Source of the DNA: Streptomyces scabiei 87.22
GTDB taxonomy: Bacteria > Actinomycetota > Actinomycetes > Streptomycetales > Streptomycetaceae
Assembly (NCBI RefSeq): GCF_000091305.1
Contig: NC_013929.1
Coordinates: forward strand, 6,510,001-6,574,000
Length of the DNA stretch: 64,000 nt
Direction of reading: 5' to 3'
The notes under the pieces: model-generated
Database searches by the model: none
What the model was told of the DNA's origin: nothing
The model's input: the letters and a program-made list of their open reading frames with translations, nothing else
Position numbers and translations under genes: made by a program
Shown here: piece after piece, positions 40,022 through 51,146 of the stretch
Numbering within the stretch: the first letter of the stretch is position 1
Layout of the letters: each line of letters starts with the position of its first letter

Positions 40022-40939
40022 CTACGCCCCGCAGGACCTGAGGAACGCCCGCGTCCGCTGGGCGATGGGCAGCGGAGCGTCCGGCTCGCACGGGTACATG
40101 TCCTGCTCGACGATCGCGAACAGGTCCACGTCCAGCTTCGCGGCGGCGGCGAGCACGGGTCCCAGCTCCGGCACACCCTTCGGCGGCTCGCACATCACGC
40201 CCCGGGCGACGGCCGGCCCGAAGGGCACCTCGTTCGCCCGTACGTCCGCCAGGATCTCGGGGTCCACCTGCTTGAGGTGCAGGTACCCGATGCGCTCGCC
40301 GTAGGTCTCGATCAGCTTGACGCTGTCGCCGCCGCAGTAGGCGTAGTGCCCGGTGTCGAGGCAGAGCGAGACCACCGAGGAGTCGGTGCCGTCCAGGAAG
40401 CGGACGACGTTCTCCTCGCTGTCGATGTGGGTGTCGGCGTGCGGGTGGACGACGATCTTCAGGCCGTACTTCTCCCGCACCTCCCGCCCGAGCCGCTCGG
40501 TGAGCTGGGTGAGGTGCCGCCACTGCTCGACGTTCAGCTCGCTGGGCTCCAGCACCTGGCCCGTCTTGTCGTCCCGCCAGAACGACGGGATGACGACGAG
40601 GTGCTGGGCGCCCATGGCCTGGGCGAGGGCCGCGTTGTCGGCCACGTGCGCCCAGGTCTTCTCCCAGACGTCGGGGCCGTGGTGCAACCCGGTGAAGACC
40701 GTGCCGGCCGACACTTTCAGGCCGCGTTCGGCGGTCTCCTCGGCGAGGACCGCCGGGTCGGTCGGCAGATAGCCGTACGGGCCCAGCTCGATCCACTCGT
40801 AGCCGGAAGCGGCGACCTCGTCGAGGAAGCGCTGCCAGGGGACCTGCTGGGGGTCGTCGGGGAACCAGACGCCCCAGGAGTCGGGCGCCGAGCCGACTCG
40901 GATGCGCGAGAGTGAGGACTGAGGTGACAACGACGTCAT
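40022..40939 (-). CDS. Sugar phosphate isomerase/epimerase, IolE/IolH/IolI-like TIM barrel
   Basis: 305 residues from ATG 40939. Xylose-isomerase-like barrel: VGSAPDSWGVWFPDDPQQ (~14), ASGYEWIELGPYGYLPTD (~42), VVHPHADTHID (~175), CLDTGHYAYCGGD (~205), YLHLKQVDP (~235) and FAIVEQDMY (~282) supply the Glu/Asp/His metal ligands. It is divergent from the inositol operon, 124 bases away. By context it acts on a myo-inositol intermediate such as 2-keto-myo-inositol; which step cannot be fixed from sequence alone. Confidence 0.85.
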   Translation of the reverse strand: MTSLSPQSSLSRIRVGSAPDSWGVWFPDDPQQVPWQRFLDEVAASGYEWIELGPYGYLPTDPAVLAEETAERGLKVSAGTVFTGLHHGPDVWEKTWAHVADNAALAQAMGAQHLVVIPSFWRDDKTGQVLEPSELNVEQWRHLTQLTERLGREVREKYGLKIVVHPHADTHIDSEENVVRFLDGTDSSVVSLCLDTGHYAYCGGDSVKLIETYGERIGYLHLKQVDPEILADVRANEVPFGPAVARGVMCEPPKGVPELGPVLAAAAKLDVDLFAIVEQDMYPCEPDAPLPIAQRTRAFLRSCGA

Positions 40940-41003
40940 GGGAGTCAGCTTCAGCCTCTGAGCAGAAGGTGTCAATAGGTAGTCCGAATGTCTGGACAAA
41001 GTA

Positions 41004-41033
41004 TTGACAGGGTCGCTCCGACGGGACTAGACC
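41004..41033 (+). promoter_or_regulatory. Promoter of the inositol operon
   Basis: TTGACA (41004-41009), 18-base spacer, TAGACC (41028-41033), a good housekeeping-sigma promoter 30 bases before iolC. A TTGACA also reads on the minus strand at 40970-40975 toward the divergent isomerase, and GTCC-N8-GGAC (40982-40997) lies between them as a possible operator. Confidence 0.65.
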
Positions 41034-41063
41034 TTGACCGAACCGGCGCGTGAAGGGAACTCG

Positions 41064-42014
41064 ATGGCGTACGACCTGATCACCATGGGGCGGATCGGTG
41101 TGGATCTCTACCCGTTGCAGACGGGGGTCCCGCTGCCGCAGGTGACGTCCTTCGGGAAGTTCCTCGGCGGATCGGCCACGAACGTCGCGGTGGCCGCGTC
41201 CCGGCTCGGCCGCTCCACCGCCGTCATCACCCGTACCGGCGAGGACCCCTTCGGGGAGTACCTCCACCAGGCGCTGCGCGAGTTCGGCGTGGACGACCGC
41301 TGGGTCACCCCGGTCCCGGGCCTCGCGACCCCGATCACCTTCTGCGAGGTCTTCCCGCCGGACGACTTCCCGCTCTACTTCTACCGCCGCCCGAAGGCCC
41401 CGGACCTGGAGATCGACGCCCACGAGCTGGACCTCGACGCCGTCGCCGGGACCCGGATCTTCTGGGTGACCGGCACCGGCCTGAGCGAGGAGCCCAGCCG
41501 TACGGCGACGCTCGCGGCGCTGGCCCACCGGGCCAGGGCCGGAACGACGGTCTTCGACCTCGACTGGCGGCCCATGTTCTGGAGCGACCCGGCCGAGGCC
41601 CGCCCGTTCTACGAGGAGGCCCTGCGGCACACCACCGTCGCGGTCGGCAACCTCGACGAGGTCGAGGTCGCCACCGGTGTCCGCGAACCCCACGCCGCCG
41701 CCCGCGCGCTCCTCGACGCCGGGGTCGAACTCGCGGTCGTCAAGCAGGGCCCCAAGGGGGTCCTCGCGGTCAACAGCAAGGGCGAGTCCGCCGAGGTCCC
41801 GCCGCTGCCCGTCGAGGTTCTGAACGGCCTCGGCGCGGGCGACGCGTTCGGCGGCTCCCTCTGCCACGGCCTGCTCGAAGGCTGGAGCCTGGAGAAGATC
41901 ATGCGGCACGCCAACGCCGCCGGGGCCATCGTCGCCTCCCGCCTGGAGTGCTCGTCCGCCATGCCCACGGCGGACGAGATCGAGGCTGCGGTCGCGGCGG
42001 GAGCGGTCCTGTGA
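41064..42014 (+). CDS. iolC: 5-dehydro-2-deoxygluconokinase IolC
   Basis: 316 residues, start ATG 41064 with GAAGGGA upstream. PfkB-family kinase: YDLITMGRIGVDLYPLQTGV at the N-terminus, GGSATNVAVAASRLG (~34-48) and NGLGAGDAFGGSLCHGL (~253) with the catalytic Asp. It phosphorylates 5-dehydro-2-deoxy-D-gluconate in myo-inositol breakdown. First gene of a five-gene operon; its stop overlaps the next start as GTGA. Confidence 0.92.
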   Translation: MAYDLITMGRIGVDLYPLQTGVPLPQVTSFGKFLGGSATNVAVAASRLGRSTAVITRTGEDPFGEYLHQALREFGVDDRWVTPVPGLATPITFCEVFPPDDFPLYFYRRPKAPDLEIDAHELDLDAVAGTRIFWVTGTGLSEEPSRTATLAALAHRARAGTTVFDLDWRPMFWSDPAEARPFYEEALRHTTVAVGNLDEVEVATGVREPHAAARALLDAGVELAVVKQGPKGVLAVNSKGESAEVPPLPVEVLNGLGAGDAFGGSLCHGLLEGWSLEKIMRHANAAGAIVASRLECSSAMPTADEIEAAVAAGAVL

Positions 42015-42895
42015 GCATCGACGTCTCCGCCCTCGTGCGCACCCGGGTCCACCACCCGGAGGCCATCGCCGAGGCCGCCGCCCGGCGCGTCCGGCGCCCC
42101 CTGATCGGGGACAGCGGCCGGCTGATGATCGTCGCCGCCGACCACCCGGCCCGCGGCGCCCTCTCCGTCGGCGACCGCAGGCTCGCCATGGCCAACCGCG
42201 CCGACCTCCTCGAACGGCTGTGCCTGGCGCTGTCCCGCCCCGGCGTCGACGGCGTCCTCGCGACCGCCGACATCCTCGACGACCTGCTCCTGCTCGGCGC
42301 CCTCGACGGCAAGGTCGTCATGGGCTCCATGAACCGGGGCGGCCTCGCGGGCGCCAGCTTCGAACTCGACGACCGGTTCACCGGCCACCGCCCCGAGGAC
42401 ATGCGCCGCCTCGGCTTCGACGCCGGCAAGCTCCTGCTGCGCGTCGACTACGACGACCCCGGCTCCCTCACCACCCTGGAGTCCACCGCCCGCGCCGTGG
42501 ACGCCATGGCCGAGCGCCGGCTCCCCGTCTTCGTCGAACCGTTCATCAGCCGCCGCGACCCGGCCACCGGCAAGGTCAGGAACGATCTGAGCGCCGAGGC
42601 CGTCACCAAGTCGATCGCCATAGCGGCCGGGCTCGGCGGCACGTCCGCGTACACCTGGCTCAAGGTGCCCGTCACCGACAACCCCGACGACATGGCCCAG
42701 GTGATGGAGACGTCCACGCTGCCCGCCGTCCTGCTCGGCGGCGACGTCGGCGAGGACCAGGAGGGCGCGTACGAGAAGTGGCGGGGCGCGCTGCAACTGC
42801 CCACCGTGCAGGGCCTGGTGGTCGGCCGCTCGTTGCTCTACCCGGCGGACGACGACGTGACCGCCGCCGTGGACACCGCCGTAGGACTGTTGTGA
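42011..42895 (+). CDS. Cgl0159-type (beta/alpha)8 aldolase-like protein of inositol catabolism
   Basis: 294 residues from GTG 42011, overlapping the iolC stop. DeoC/FbaB-like barrel: RLMIVAADHPARGALSVGDR (~38), GVDGVLATADILDDLLLLGA, KLLLRVDYDDPGSL (~140) and AGLGGTSAYTWLKVPV (~205), where the Lys is the candidate Schiff-base residue. This family sits in actinobacterial iol operons and may cleave the phosphorylated product of IolC, taking the place of IolJ (inference). Confidence 0.82.
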   Translation: MSIDVSALVRTRVHHPEAIAEAAARRVRRPLIGDSGRLMIVAADHPARGALSVGDRRLAMANRADLLERLCLALSRPGVDGVLATADILDDLLLLGALDGKVVMGSMNRGGLAGASFELDDRFTGHRPEDMRRLGFDAGKLLLRVDYDDPGSLTTLESTARAVDAMAERRLPVFVEPFISRRDPATGKVRNDLSAEAVTKSIAIAAGLGGTSAYTWLKVPVTDNPDDMAQVMETSTLPAVLLGGDVGEDQEGAYEKWRGALQLPTVQGLVVGRSLLYPADDDVTAAVDTAVGLL

Positions 42896-42902
42896 GGGCC
42901 GC

Positions 42903-43751
42903 ATGACACAGAAGACCGAGCTGTACGTACCCAAGGGCGCGACGGCGAACGCTCAGTACGCCGTCGACATCGACCCGAAGCGGGCCGGCTGGACCCACAG
43001 CAGCCTGCGCGTCGTGGAGTTGGAGCCGGACGGGACGCACACGTTCACGACCGGGGACAGCGAGTGGATCGTGCTGTCGCTGGGCGGCGGTTGTACGGTG
43101 CGCGTGTCGGAGGAACCGGGCAATTCAGACGGTGGCGGCGTCACCGAGTTCGAAATCCTGGGCCGGGAGAGCGTGTTCGCCGGAGTCTCCGACTTCGTGT
43201 ACGCGCCCCGCGACGCCCGGGTACAGATCGCCTCCGGCGCGGGAGGCCGCTTCGCTTTGGCAGGAGCGAAGTGCGAGCGACGACTCCCCGCTCGCTACGG
43301 CCCCGCGCCGGAGGTTCCCGTGGAGGACCGGGGCAGCGGCACCTGCGCCCGCCAGGTACGCAACTTCGCCTCCGCGGACGCCTTCGCCTGCGACAAGCTG
43401 ATCGCCGTCGAGGTCGTCACCCCCGGCGGCAACTGGTCCTCGTACCCGCCCCACAAGCACGACGAGAACCGGCCGGGGGAGGAGACCGCACTGGAGGAGA
43501 TCTACTACTTCGAGATCGACGGCCCCCACGGCTTCGGCTACCAGCGCGTGTCCCCCTCCCGCGAGGGCGGCTCCGAGGTGCTCGCCGAGGTCCGCTCCGG
43601 CGACGCGGTGCTCGTGCCCGACGGCTGGCACGGCCCGTCCATCGCGCAGCCCGGCCACAGCATGTACTACCTCAACGTCATGGCCGGTCCGGGCGCCGAA
43701 CGGCAGTGGCGGATCTGCTTCCACCCCGATCACACGGAGGGGTACCGATGA
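42903..43751 (+). CDS. iolB: 5-deoxy-glucuronate isomerase IolB
   Basis: 282 residues, bicupin fold. The hallmark metal-binding region is GGNWSSYPPHKHDENRPGEE then TALEEIYYFEI (~178-205), followed by GYQRVSPSREGGSEVLAEVR and VLVPDGWHGPSIAQPGHSMY. It isomerises 5-deoxy-glucuronate to 5-dehydro-2-deoxy-gluconate, the IolC substrate. ATG 42903 lies 7 bases after the previous stop; its own stop overlaps iolD as ATGA. Confidence 0.94.
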   Translation: MTQKTELYVPKGATANAQYAVDIDPKRAGWTHSSLRVVELEPDGTHTFTTGDSEWIVLSLGGGCTVRVSEEPGNSDGGGVTEFEILGRESVFAGVSDFVYAPRDARVQIASGAGGRFALAGAKCERRLPARYGPAPEVPVEDRGSGTCARQVRNFASADAFACDKLIAVEVVTPGGNWSSYPPHKHDENRPGEETALEEIYYFEIDGPHGFGYQRVSPSREGGSEVLAEVRSGDAVLVPDGWHGPSIAQPGHSMYYLNVMAGPGAERQWRICFHPDHTEGYR

Positions 43752-45646
43752 GCACGACGACCCCGTCGACGACGCGGCTCACCGTCGCCCAGGCCCTCGT
43801 CCGCTTCCTGTCCGCGCAGTACACCGAGCGCGACGGCGAGCGGCGGCGGCTGATCGGCGCCACCTGGGGCATCTTCGGCCACGGCAACGTCGCCGGCCTC
43901 GGCCAGGCGCTGGTCCAGTACGCCGACGACATGCCCTACCTCCAGGGCCGCAACGAGCAGGCGATGGTCCACGCCGCCGTCGGCTACGCCCGCCAGTCGA
44001 ACCGGCTGTCCACGCACGCCGTGACGACGTCCATCGGCCCCGGCGCCACCAACCTGGTCACCGGCGCCGCCCTCGCCACCATCAACCACCTCCCGGTGCT
44101 GCTGCTCCCCGGCGACACCTTCGCCACGCGGCCGGCGGACCCCGTCCTCCAGCAGCTCGAAGTGCCCTACGCGGGTGACATCAGCGTCAACGACACCCTG
44201 CGCCCGGTGTCGCGGTACTTCGACCGGGTCACCCGCCCCGAGGCACTGATCCCGACCGCGCTCCAGGCGATGCGTGTCCTCACCGACCCGGTGGAGACCG
44301 GGGCCGTCACCCTCGCCCTGCCGCAGGACGTGCAGGCGGAGGCGTACGACTGGCCGGAGGAGTTCTTCGCCGAGCGGACCTGGAACGTCCGCCGCCCGGC
44401 GGCCGACGTCGCCGAACTGGCCGCCGCGATCACCGCGGTCCGCGAGGCCCGCCGCCCCCTGATCGTCGCCGGCGGCGGAGTCCACCACGCCCGCGCCGAG
44501 GAGACACTCGCCGAACTGGCCGCCGCCACCGGCATCCCCGTGGCGTCCACCCAGGCCGGCAAGGGCTCCCTGCGCTTCGACCACCCGCAGGACGTGGGCG
44601 GGATCGGCCACACCGGCACCGCGACCGCGAACGAACTCGCCCGCACCGCCGACCTGGTCATCGGCGTCGGCACCCGCTACACGGACTTCACCACGGCGTC
44701 GAACACCCTCTTCGCCGCCGACGGCGTCCGCTTCCTCAACCTCAACATCGCCCCGTACGACGGCCACAAGCTCTCCGCACTGCCGCTGATCGCGGACGCC
44801 CGGGCGGGCCTGGAGGCGCTCAGCGAGGCACTGGAACTGCACGGGCACCGGGTCGCGGACGACTACGTCGCCGAGTACGCGCAGGACAAGCAGCGCTGGG
44901 AGCACCGCGTCGACGCCTGCTACGAGGCCGACGAACCCGACACCCGGCCCACCCAGGCCCAGGTGCTCGGCCTCCTCGACGAGATCGCCGACGAGAGCGA
45001 CATCCTCATCAACGCGGCCGGCTCCCTCCCCGGTGACCTGCACAAACTGTGGCGGACCCGGTCCCGGGACCAGTACCACCTGGAGTACGGCTACTCCTGC
45101 ATGGGCTACGAGATACCGGCCGCGATCGGCGTCCGGCTGGCCGCTCCCGGGCGCCCGGTGTGGGCGCTGGTCGGCGACGGCACGTATCTGATGATGCCGA
45201 CCGAGATCGTCACCGCCGTCCAGGAGAACGTCCCGATCAAGGTGCTGCTCGTGCAGAACCACGGCTACGCCTCCATCGGCGGTCTGTCCGAGTCGGTCGG
45301 CGGGGAGCGGTTCGGCACCGCGTACCGGCACCGCGACCCCGACGACGGCACGTTCACGGGCGCCCCGCTGCCCGTGGATCTCGCCGCCAACGCGGCCAGT
45401 CTCGGCATGCGCGTCCTGCGCGCCAAGACGGTCCGTGACCTGCGCGCCGCCCTCGCCGAGGCGCGGGCGGCCGACACTCCCACTTGTGTCTACGTGGAGA
45501 CCCAAACGGCAGACACAGTGTCGGGCCCGCCCCCCGCGCAGGCCTGGTGGGATGTACCTGTGGCCGAGACCGCGACCCGCGCGTCGGCGGTCAAGGCACG
45601 CGAGGAGTACGACCGGCACGTCTCAACCCGACGCCGCCATCTGTGA
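43748..45646 (+). CDS. iolD: 3D-(3,5/4)-trihydroxycyclohexane-1,2-dione hydrolase IolD
   Basis: 632 residues from ATG 43748. Thiamin-diphosphate enzyme: N-terminal Pyr domain with the catalytic Glu in YLQGRNEQAMVHAAVGYARQ (~70), central domain with IGPGATNLVTGAALATINHL upstream, and the PP domain with GDGTYLMMPTEIVTAVQEN (~477) ending in VQNHG, the Mg-ThDP motif. It hydrolyses the ring of the dione to 5-deoxy-glucuronate for IolB. Fourth gene of the operon; 16 bases before the dehydrogenase. Confidence 0.95.
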   Translation: MSTTTPSTTRLTVAQALVRFLSAQYTERDGERRRLIGATWGIFGHGNVAGLGQALVQYADDMPYLQGRNEQAMVHAAVGYARQSNRLSTHAVTTSIGPGATNLVTGAALATINHLPVLLLPGDTFATRPADPVLQQLEVPYAGDISVNDTLRPVSRYFDRVTRPEALIPTALQAMRVLTDPVETGAVTLALPQDVQAEAYDWPEEFFAERTWNVRRPAADVAELAAAITAVREARRPLIVAGGGVHHARAEETLAELAAATGIPVASTQAGKGSLRFDHPQDVGGIGHTGTATANELARTADLVIGVGTRYTDFTTASNTLFAADGVRFLNLNIAPYDGHKLSALPLIADARAGLEALSEALELHGHRVADDYVAEYAQDKQRWEHRVDACYEADEPDTRPTQAQVLGLLDEIADESDILINAAGSLPGDLHKLWRTRSRDQYHLEYGYSCMGYEIPAAIGVRLAAPGRPVWALVGDGTYLMMPTEIVTAVQENVPIKVLLVQNHGYASIGGLSESVGGERFGTAYRHRDPDDGTFTGAPLPVDLAANAASLGMRVLRAKTVRDLRAALAEARAADTPTCVYVETQTADTVSGPPPAQAWWDVPVAETATRASAVKAREEYDRHVSTRRRHL

Positions 45647-45662
45647 GAAGGAGTTTCTCGGC

Positions 45663-47165
<1,503 letters not shown>

Positions 47166-47172
47166 CCAGTCA

Positions 47173-47291
47173 CCCGCGCCCCGAAAGGGGCGCGGGGAAC
47201 TGCGCGACCAGCCCTCACCGGACGGACGCCCTGGGGGGCTAAGGGGCGCAGTCCCTTGAAGGGACGGGACGGGTAGGGGCGGCGGGGGCGA
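47173..47291 (+). repeat. Interspersed composite repeat, copy 4
   Basis: CCCGCGCCCC-GAAA-GGGGCGCGGG, a perfect 10-bp hairpin with a GNRA tetraloop, then GAACTGCGCGACCAGCC and after ~75 bases GGGTAGGGGCGGCGGGGGCG. Starts 8 bases after the mmsA stop, so it may terminate the inositol operon. Confidence 0.75.
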
Positions 47292-47414
47292 CTTATCAGG
47301 TTGCTGTCAGCCAAGCGACGTACCGCACCCGCTGTATGCCGAATTCCCCCCGTACGACCGTGGGATGTCCCACCCTCCCCCCTCAGGGGGCCGAGACACG
47401 CCACCACACCCCCG

Positions 47415-47420
47415 TACCGT
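47415..47420 (+). promoter_or_regulatory. -10 element of a probable leaderless promoter
   Basis: TACCGT-N6-ATG, identical in sequence and spacing to the element before recD2, and again without a ribosome binding site. Confidence 0.45.
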
Positions 47421-47426
47421 TGACGC

Positions 47427-50084
47427 ATGGATCTTCGACTGACCGGCCCGCGCCTGCGCGGAGCGCTCCGGCGGAGGCCGCGTCGCGCTCTCGCCGCCGC
47501 GGCCGCCGTGGTCGTGCTCGCCGGCGCCGGTACCTGGACGGCCACCGCCTCGGACGAGGCGGCGCCGGTGAAGCGCACCGACCGGGCCGTGGACACGGCC
47601 GAGGGCGTACGCATCGACACCTCGTACTTCACCTCCGGCGGTGACGGCCGCCGCCCGGCCGTCCTGCTCGGGCACGGGTTCGGCGGCAGCAAGAACGACG
47701 TCCGCGAGCAGGCCGAGGACCTCGCCCGCGACGGCTACGCGGTGCTGACCTGGTCCGCGCGCGGCTTCGGCAGGTCGACCGGCAAAATCGGGCTGAACGA
47801 CCCGAAGGGCGAGGTCGCCGACGTCTCGAAGCTGATCGACTGGCTCGCCACCCGCCCCGAGGTGCAGCTCGACAAGAAGGGCGACCCGCGCCTCGGCATC
47901 GCCGGCGCCTCCTACGGCGGGGCGATCGCGCTGCTGACCGCCGGGTACGACGACCGGGTCGACGCCATCGCGCCCGCGATCACGTACTGGAACCTGGCGG
48001 ACGCCCTCTTCCCGAACGGCGTCTTCAAGAAGCTGTGGGCCGGCCTGTTCGTCAACACCGGCGGCGGCTGCGAGAAGTTCGAGACCCGGCTGTGCGAGAT
48101 GTACCAGCGGGTCGCCGAGTCGGGGCGGCCCGACGCCGAGGCCGTGAAGCTGCTCGCCGCACGCAGCCCCGAGGCCGTCGGCGACCGCATCAAGGTGCCC
48201 ACCCTGCTGATGCAGGGCCAGACCGACTCCCTCTTCCCGCTCGGCCAGGCCGACGCCGCCGCCGAGGCGATCAAGGCCAACGGCGCCCCCGTGGACGTCG
48301 ACTGGATCTCCGGCGGCCACGACGGCGGCGACATGGAGACCAGCCGCGTCCAGGCCCGCACCCGGGCCTGGTTCGACCGCTACCTGAAGGACGACAGGGG
48401 CGCCGACACCGGCTCCGCGTTCCGCGTCACCCGCACTCTCGGCGCCGGCTCCGGCGACGGCGAGCCCCGCCTCGCCGGCACGACCGACGACACCTACCCG
48501 GGCCTGGAGAGCGACCTCACGAAGATCGCCCTCGCCGGACGCGAGCAGAGCTTCGAGAACCCGGCGGGCGCCAACCCGCCCGCCATCTCCGCCCTCCCCG
48601 GCCTCGGCGCCGGTGGCGGCCTGGCCCAGCTGTCCTCCCTCGGCGTCGGCATCTCCCTCGACTTCCCCGGCCAGTTCGCCGCGTTCCAGTCGAAGCCCGT
48701 CGCCGACGACCTGCAGATCACCGGCTCGCCCACGGCCACGGTCCATGTGAAGTCGACCAGCGAGGACGCCGTCCTCTTCGCCAAGGTGTACGACGTCGGC
48801 CCGGACGGCAGGTCCCAGGTCCTGCCCTCCCAGCTCGTCGAGCCCCTCCGCGTCGAGGGCGCCGAGGCCGGCAAGGACGTGACGCTCACCCTTCCCGCCA
48901 TCGACCACGAACTCGACGACGGCCACCGCCTCCGCCTGGTCCTCGCCTCCACCGACCTCGGCTACGCCTCCCCGACGACCCCGGCGACGTACACCGTCTC
49001 CCTCAAGGGCGACCTGGAGGTGCCCACGCCCCTCGGCGGGGCCGACCGCACGGACGTCCTGCCCGCCTGGGTCTGGTACCTGCCGGTCGCCGGTGCCGTG
49101 ATCGCGGCCGTCCTCCTCGTCACCGGACGCCGCCGGACCGTCACCCCGGCCCCCGACCCGGCGCTCGCCGAGGTCCCGCTGCAGATCACCGACCTCAGCA
49201 AGAAGTACAGGAACGGTGACCGGTACAGCGTCCGCGACCTCTCCATCCGTGTCGAGAAGGGCCAGGTCCTCGGCCTGCTCGGACCGAACGGCGCCGGCAA
49301 GACGACCACCCTGCGCATGCTGATGGGCCTGATCCAGCCGGACGGCGGCCAGATCCGCGTCTTCGGCCACGCGATCGTGCCGGGCGCCCCGGTCCTCTCC
49401 CGCGTCGGCGCGTTCGTCGAGGGCGCGGGCTTCCTCCCGCACCTGTCCGGCCGCGAGAACCTGGAGCTGTACTGGGCCGCCACCGGCCGCCCCGTCGAGG
49501 ACGCGCACCTCGACGAGGCCCTGGAGATCGCCGGCCTCGGCGACGCGCTGGCCCGCGCGGTCCGCACCTACTCCCAGGGCATGCGCCAGCGCCTGGCCAT
49601 CGCCCAGGCCATGCTGGGCCTGCCCGACCTCCTGATCCTCGACGAGCCGACGAACGGACTCGACCCGCCGCAGATCCGCGAGATGCGCGAGGTCATGATC
49701 CGGTACGCGGCGGCCGGCCGTACCGTCATCGTCTCCAGCCACCTGCTGGCCGAGGTCGAGCAGACCTGTACGCACCTGGTCGTCATGGACCACGGGCAGC
49801 TCGTCCAGGCGGGCCCCGTGAGCGAGATCGTCGGCTCCGGCGACACGCTGCTGGTCGGCACGTCCGAGCCCGTGGACGAACCGCTCGTCGAGAAGATCGC
49901 CGCGCTGCCGGGCGTCGGCTCGGCCGTCCGCGCCGACGACGGCCTCGTGGTCCGCCTCGACGCCGACGGCAGTGCTCAGCGCCTGGTCGCCGAGCTGGTC
50001 CGGCTGGAGGTCCCCGTGGAGTCGGTCGGCCCCCACCGCCGTCTCGAAGACGCCTTCCTCACCCTGATCGGAGAGTCCGCATGA
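47427..50084 (+). CDS. Fusion protein: secreted alpha/beta hydrolase plus ABC transporter ATPase
   Basis: 885 residues. Order: Arg-rich N-terminus and signal/anchor helix (~20-42); alpha/beta hydrolase (~60-315) with nucleophile Ser ~162 in GASYGG, Asp ~266 in GQTDSLF and His ~298 in GGHDGG; PepX-C-like beta domain (~320-540); membrane helix (~548-570, WYLPVAGAVIAAVLLVTG); cytoplasmic ABC ATPase with Walker A GPNGAGKTT (~621), signature YSQGMRQRLAIAQAM (~715) and LLILDEPTNGLDPP. The two enzymes would lie on opposite sides of the membrane. The permease gene follows with an ATGA overlap. The substrate is unknown; an exporter coupled to peptide or ester cleavage is one reading. Confidence 0.87.
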   Translation: MDLRLTGPRLRGALRRRPRRALAAAAAVVVLAGAGTWTATASDEAAPVKRTDRAVDTAEGVRIDTSYFTSGGDGRRPAVLLGHGFGGSKNDVREQAEDLARDGYAVLTWSARGFGRSTGKIGLNDPKGEVADVSKLIDWLATRPEVQLDKKGDPRLGIAGASYGGAIALLTAGYDDRVDAIAPAITYWNLADALFPNGVFKKLWAGLFVNTGGGCEKFETRLCEMYQRVAESGRPDAEAVKLLAARSPEAVGDRIKVPTLLMQGQTDSLFPLGQADAAAEAIKANGAPVDVDWISGGHDGGDMETSRVQARTRAWFDRYLKDDRGADTGSAFRVTRTLGAGSGDGEPRLAGTTDDTYPGLESDLTKIALAGREQSFENPAGANPPAISALPGLGAGGGLAQLSSLGVGISLDFPGQFAAFQSKPVADDLQITGSPTATVHVKSTSEDAVLFAKVYDVGPDGRSQVLPSQLVEPLRVEGAEAGKDVTLTLPAIDHELDDGHRLRLVLASTDLGYASPTTPATYTVSLKGDLEVPTPLGGADRTDVLPAWVWYLPVAGAVIAAVLLVTGRRRTVTPAPDPALAEVPLQITDLSKKYRNGDRYSVRDLSIRVEKGQVLGLLGPNGAGKTTTLRMLMGLIQPDGGQIRVFGHAIVPGAPVLSRVGAFVEGAGFLPHLSGRENLELYWAATGRPVEDAHLDEALEIAGLGDALARAVRTYSQGMRQRLAIAQAMLGLPDLLILDEPTNGLDPPQIREMREVMIRYAAAGRTVIVSSHLLAEVEQTCTHLVVMDHGQLVQAGPVSEIVGSGDTLLVGTSEPVDEPLVEKIAALPGVGSAVRADDGLVVRLDADGSAQRLVAELVRLEVPVESVGPHRRLEDAFLTLIGESA

Positions 50085-50977
50085 GCACGCTGGCCGAGCG
50101 TGCCGAGCACGCGAGCCCCGGGTCCGGCCGGCCCGTGGAGGTCGCCGAGGGCTACTGTGCCGGCCGCACCCTGCCCCTGAGGGTCGAGCTGGTCCGCCAG
50201 CTGAAGCGCCGCCGCACGATGGTCATGTTCGGCATCCTGTTCGCCCTGCCGCTCGTGCTGCTGATCGCCTTCCAGATCGGCGGCACGCCCGGCGAGGGCA
50301 ACAACCGGGTCAACCTGATGGACACGGCCACCGCGTCCGGCGCGAACTTCGCCGCGGTGAACCTGTTCGCCGCGGCGGGCTTCCTGCTCGTCATCCCCGT
50401 CGCGCTGTTCTGCGGCGACACGGTCGCCTCGGAGGCCAGCTGGTCCTCCCTGCGCTACCTCCTCGCCGCGCCCGTGCCGCGCGCCCGGCTGCTGTGGTCC
50501 AAGCTCGTCGTGGGCCTCACCCTCAGCCTGGCGGCGATCGTGCTGCTGCCGGTGGTCGCCCTCGCGGTCGGCACGGCCGCCTACGGCTGGGGCCCGCTGG
50601 AGCTGCCCACCGGCGGCACCCTCGCCACGGGCGCCGCCGCACAGGCCCTGGCCGTCACCGCGGGGTACATCTTCGTGTCCCAACTGGTCACCGCCGCCCT
50701 GGCGTTCTGGCTCTCCACCCGAACGGACGCCCCGCTCGGCGCGGTCGGCGGCGCCGTCGGCCTCACCATCGTCGGCAATGTGCTCGACTCGGTGACCGCC
50801 CTCGGCGACTGGCGCGACTTCCTGCCGGCGCACTGGCAGTACGCCTGGCTGGACGTCGTCCGCCCGCAGCCCGAGTACACCGACATGATCCAGGGCGTCT
50901 CGGTCTCGGTAACGTACGCGCTGGTGCTGTTCGCGCTGGCCTTCCGCGGTTTCGGCCGCAAGGACGTCGTCTCCTAG
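50081..50977 (+). CDS. ABC-2 type transporter permease
   Basis: 298 residues, about six membrane helices: MVMFGILFALPLVLLIAF (~47), AAGFLLVIPVALFCGDTV (~95), LTLSLAAIVLLPVVALAVG (~148), YIFVSQLVTAALAFWLS, GAVGGAVGLTIVGNVLDSV and a final helix before GFGRKDVVS. It is the channel of the exporter powered by the fused hydrolase-ABC protein, whose stop it overlaps. Confidence 0.88.
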   Translation: MSTLAERAEHASPGSGRPVEVAEGYCAGRTLPLRVELVRQLKRRRTMVMFGILFALPLVLLIAFQIGGTPGEGNNRVNLMDTATASGANFAAVNLFAAAGFLLVIPVALFCGDTVASEASWSSLRYLLAAPVPRARLLWSKLVVGLTLSLAAIVLLPVVALAVGTAAYGWGPLELPTGGTLATGAAAQALAVTAGYIFVSQLVTAALAFWLSTRTDAPLGAVGGAVGLTIVGNVLDSVTALGDWRDFLPAHWQYAWLDVVRPQPEYTDMIQGVSVSVTYALVLFALAFRGFGRKDVVS

Positions 50978-51146
50978 GTCACCGGAGGATCACCCACCGG
51001 TCTCGGCGGCCGCCCGCCGTGGCCGCTTCGAGACGCATCCGCAACACCCCGTGGCGCACATCCGGGCCCCCCGCGCCGTCACAGTCACAACAGCCGGCCG
51101 CGAGAACCCGCGGAACGGCGGCGGACGACGTGGCGAGGGGGCCCGG

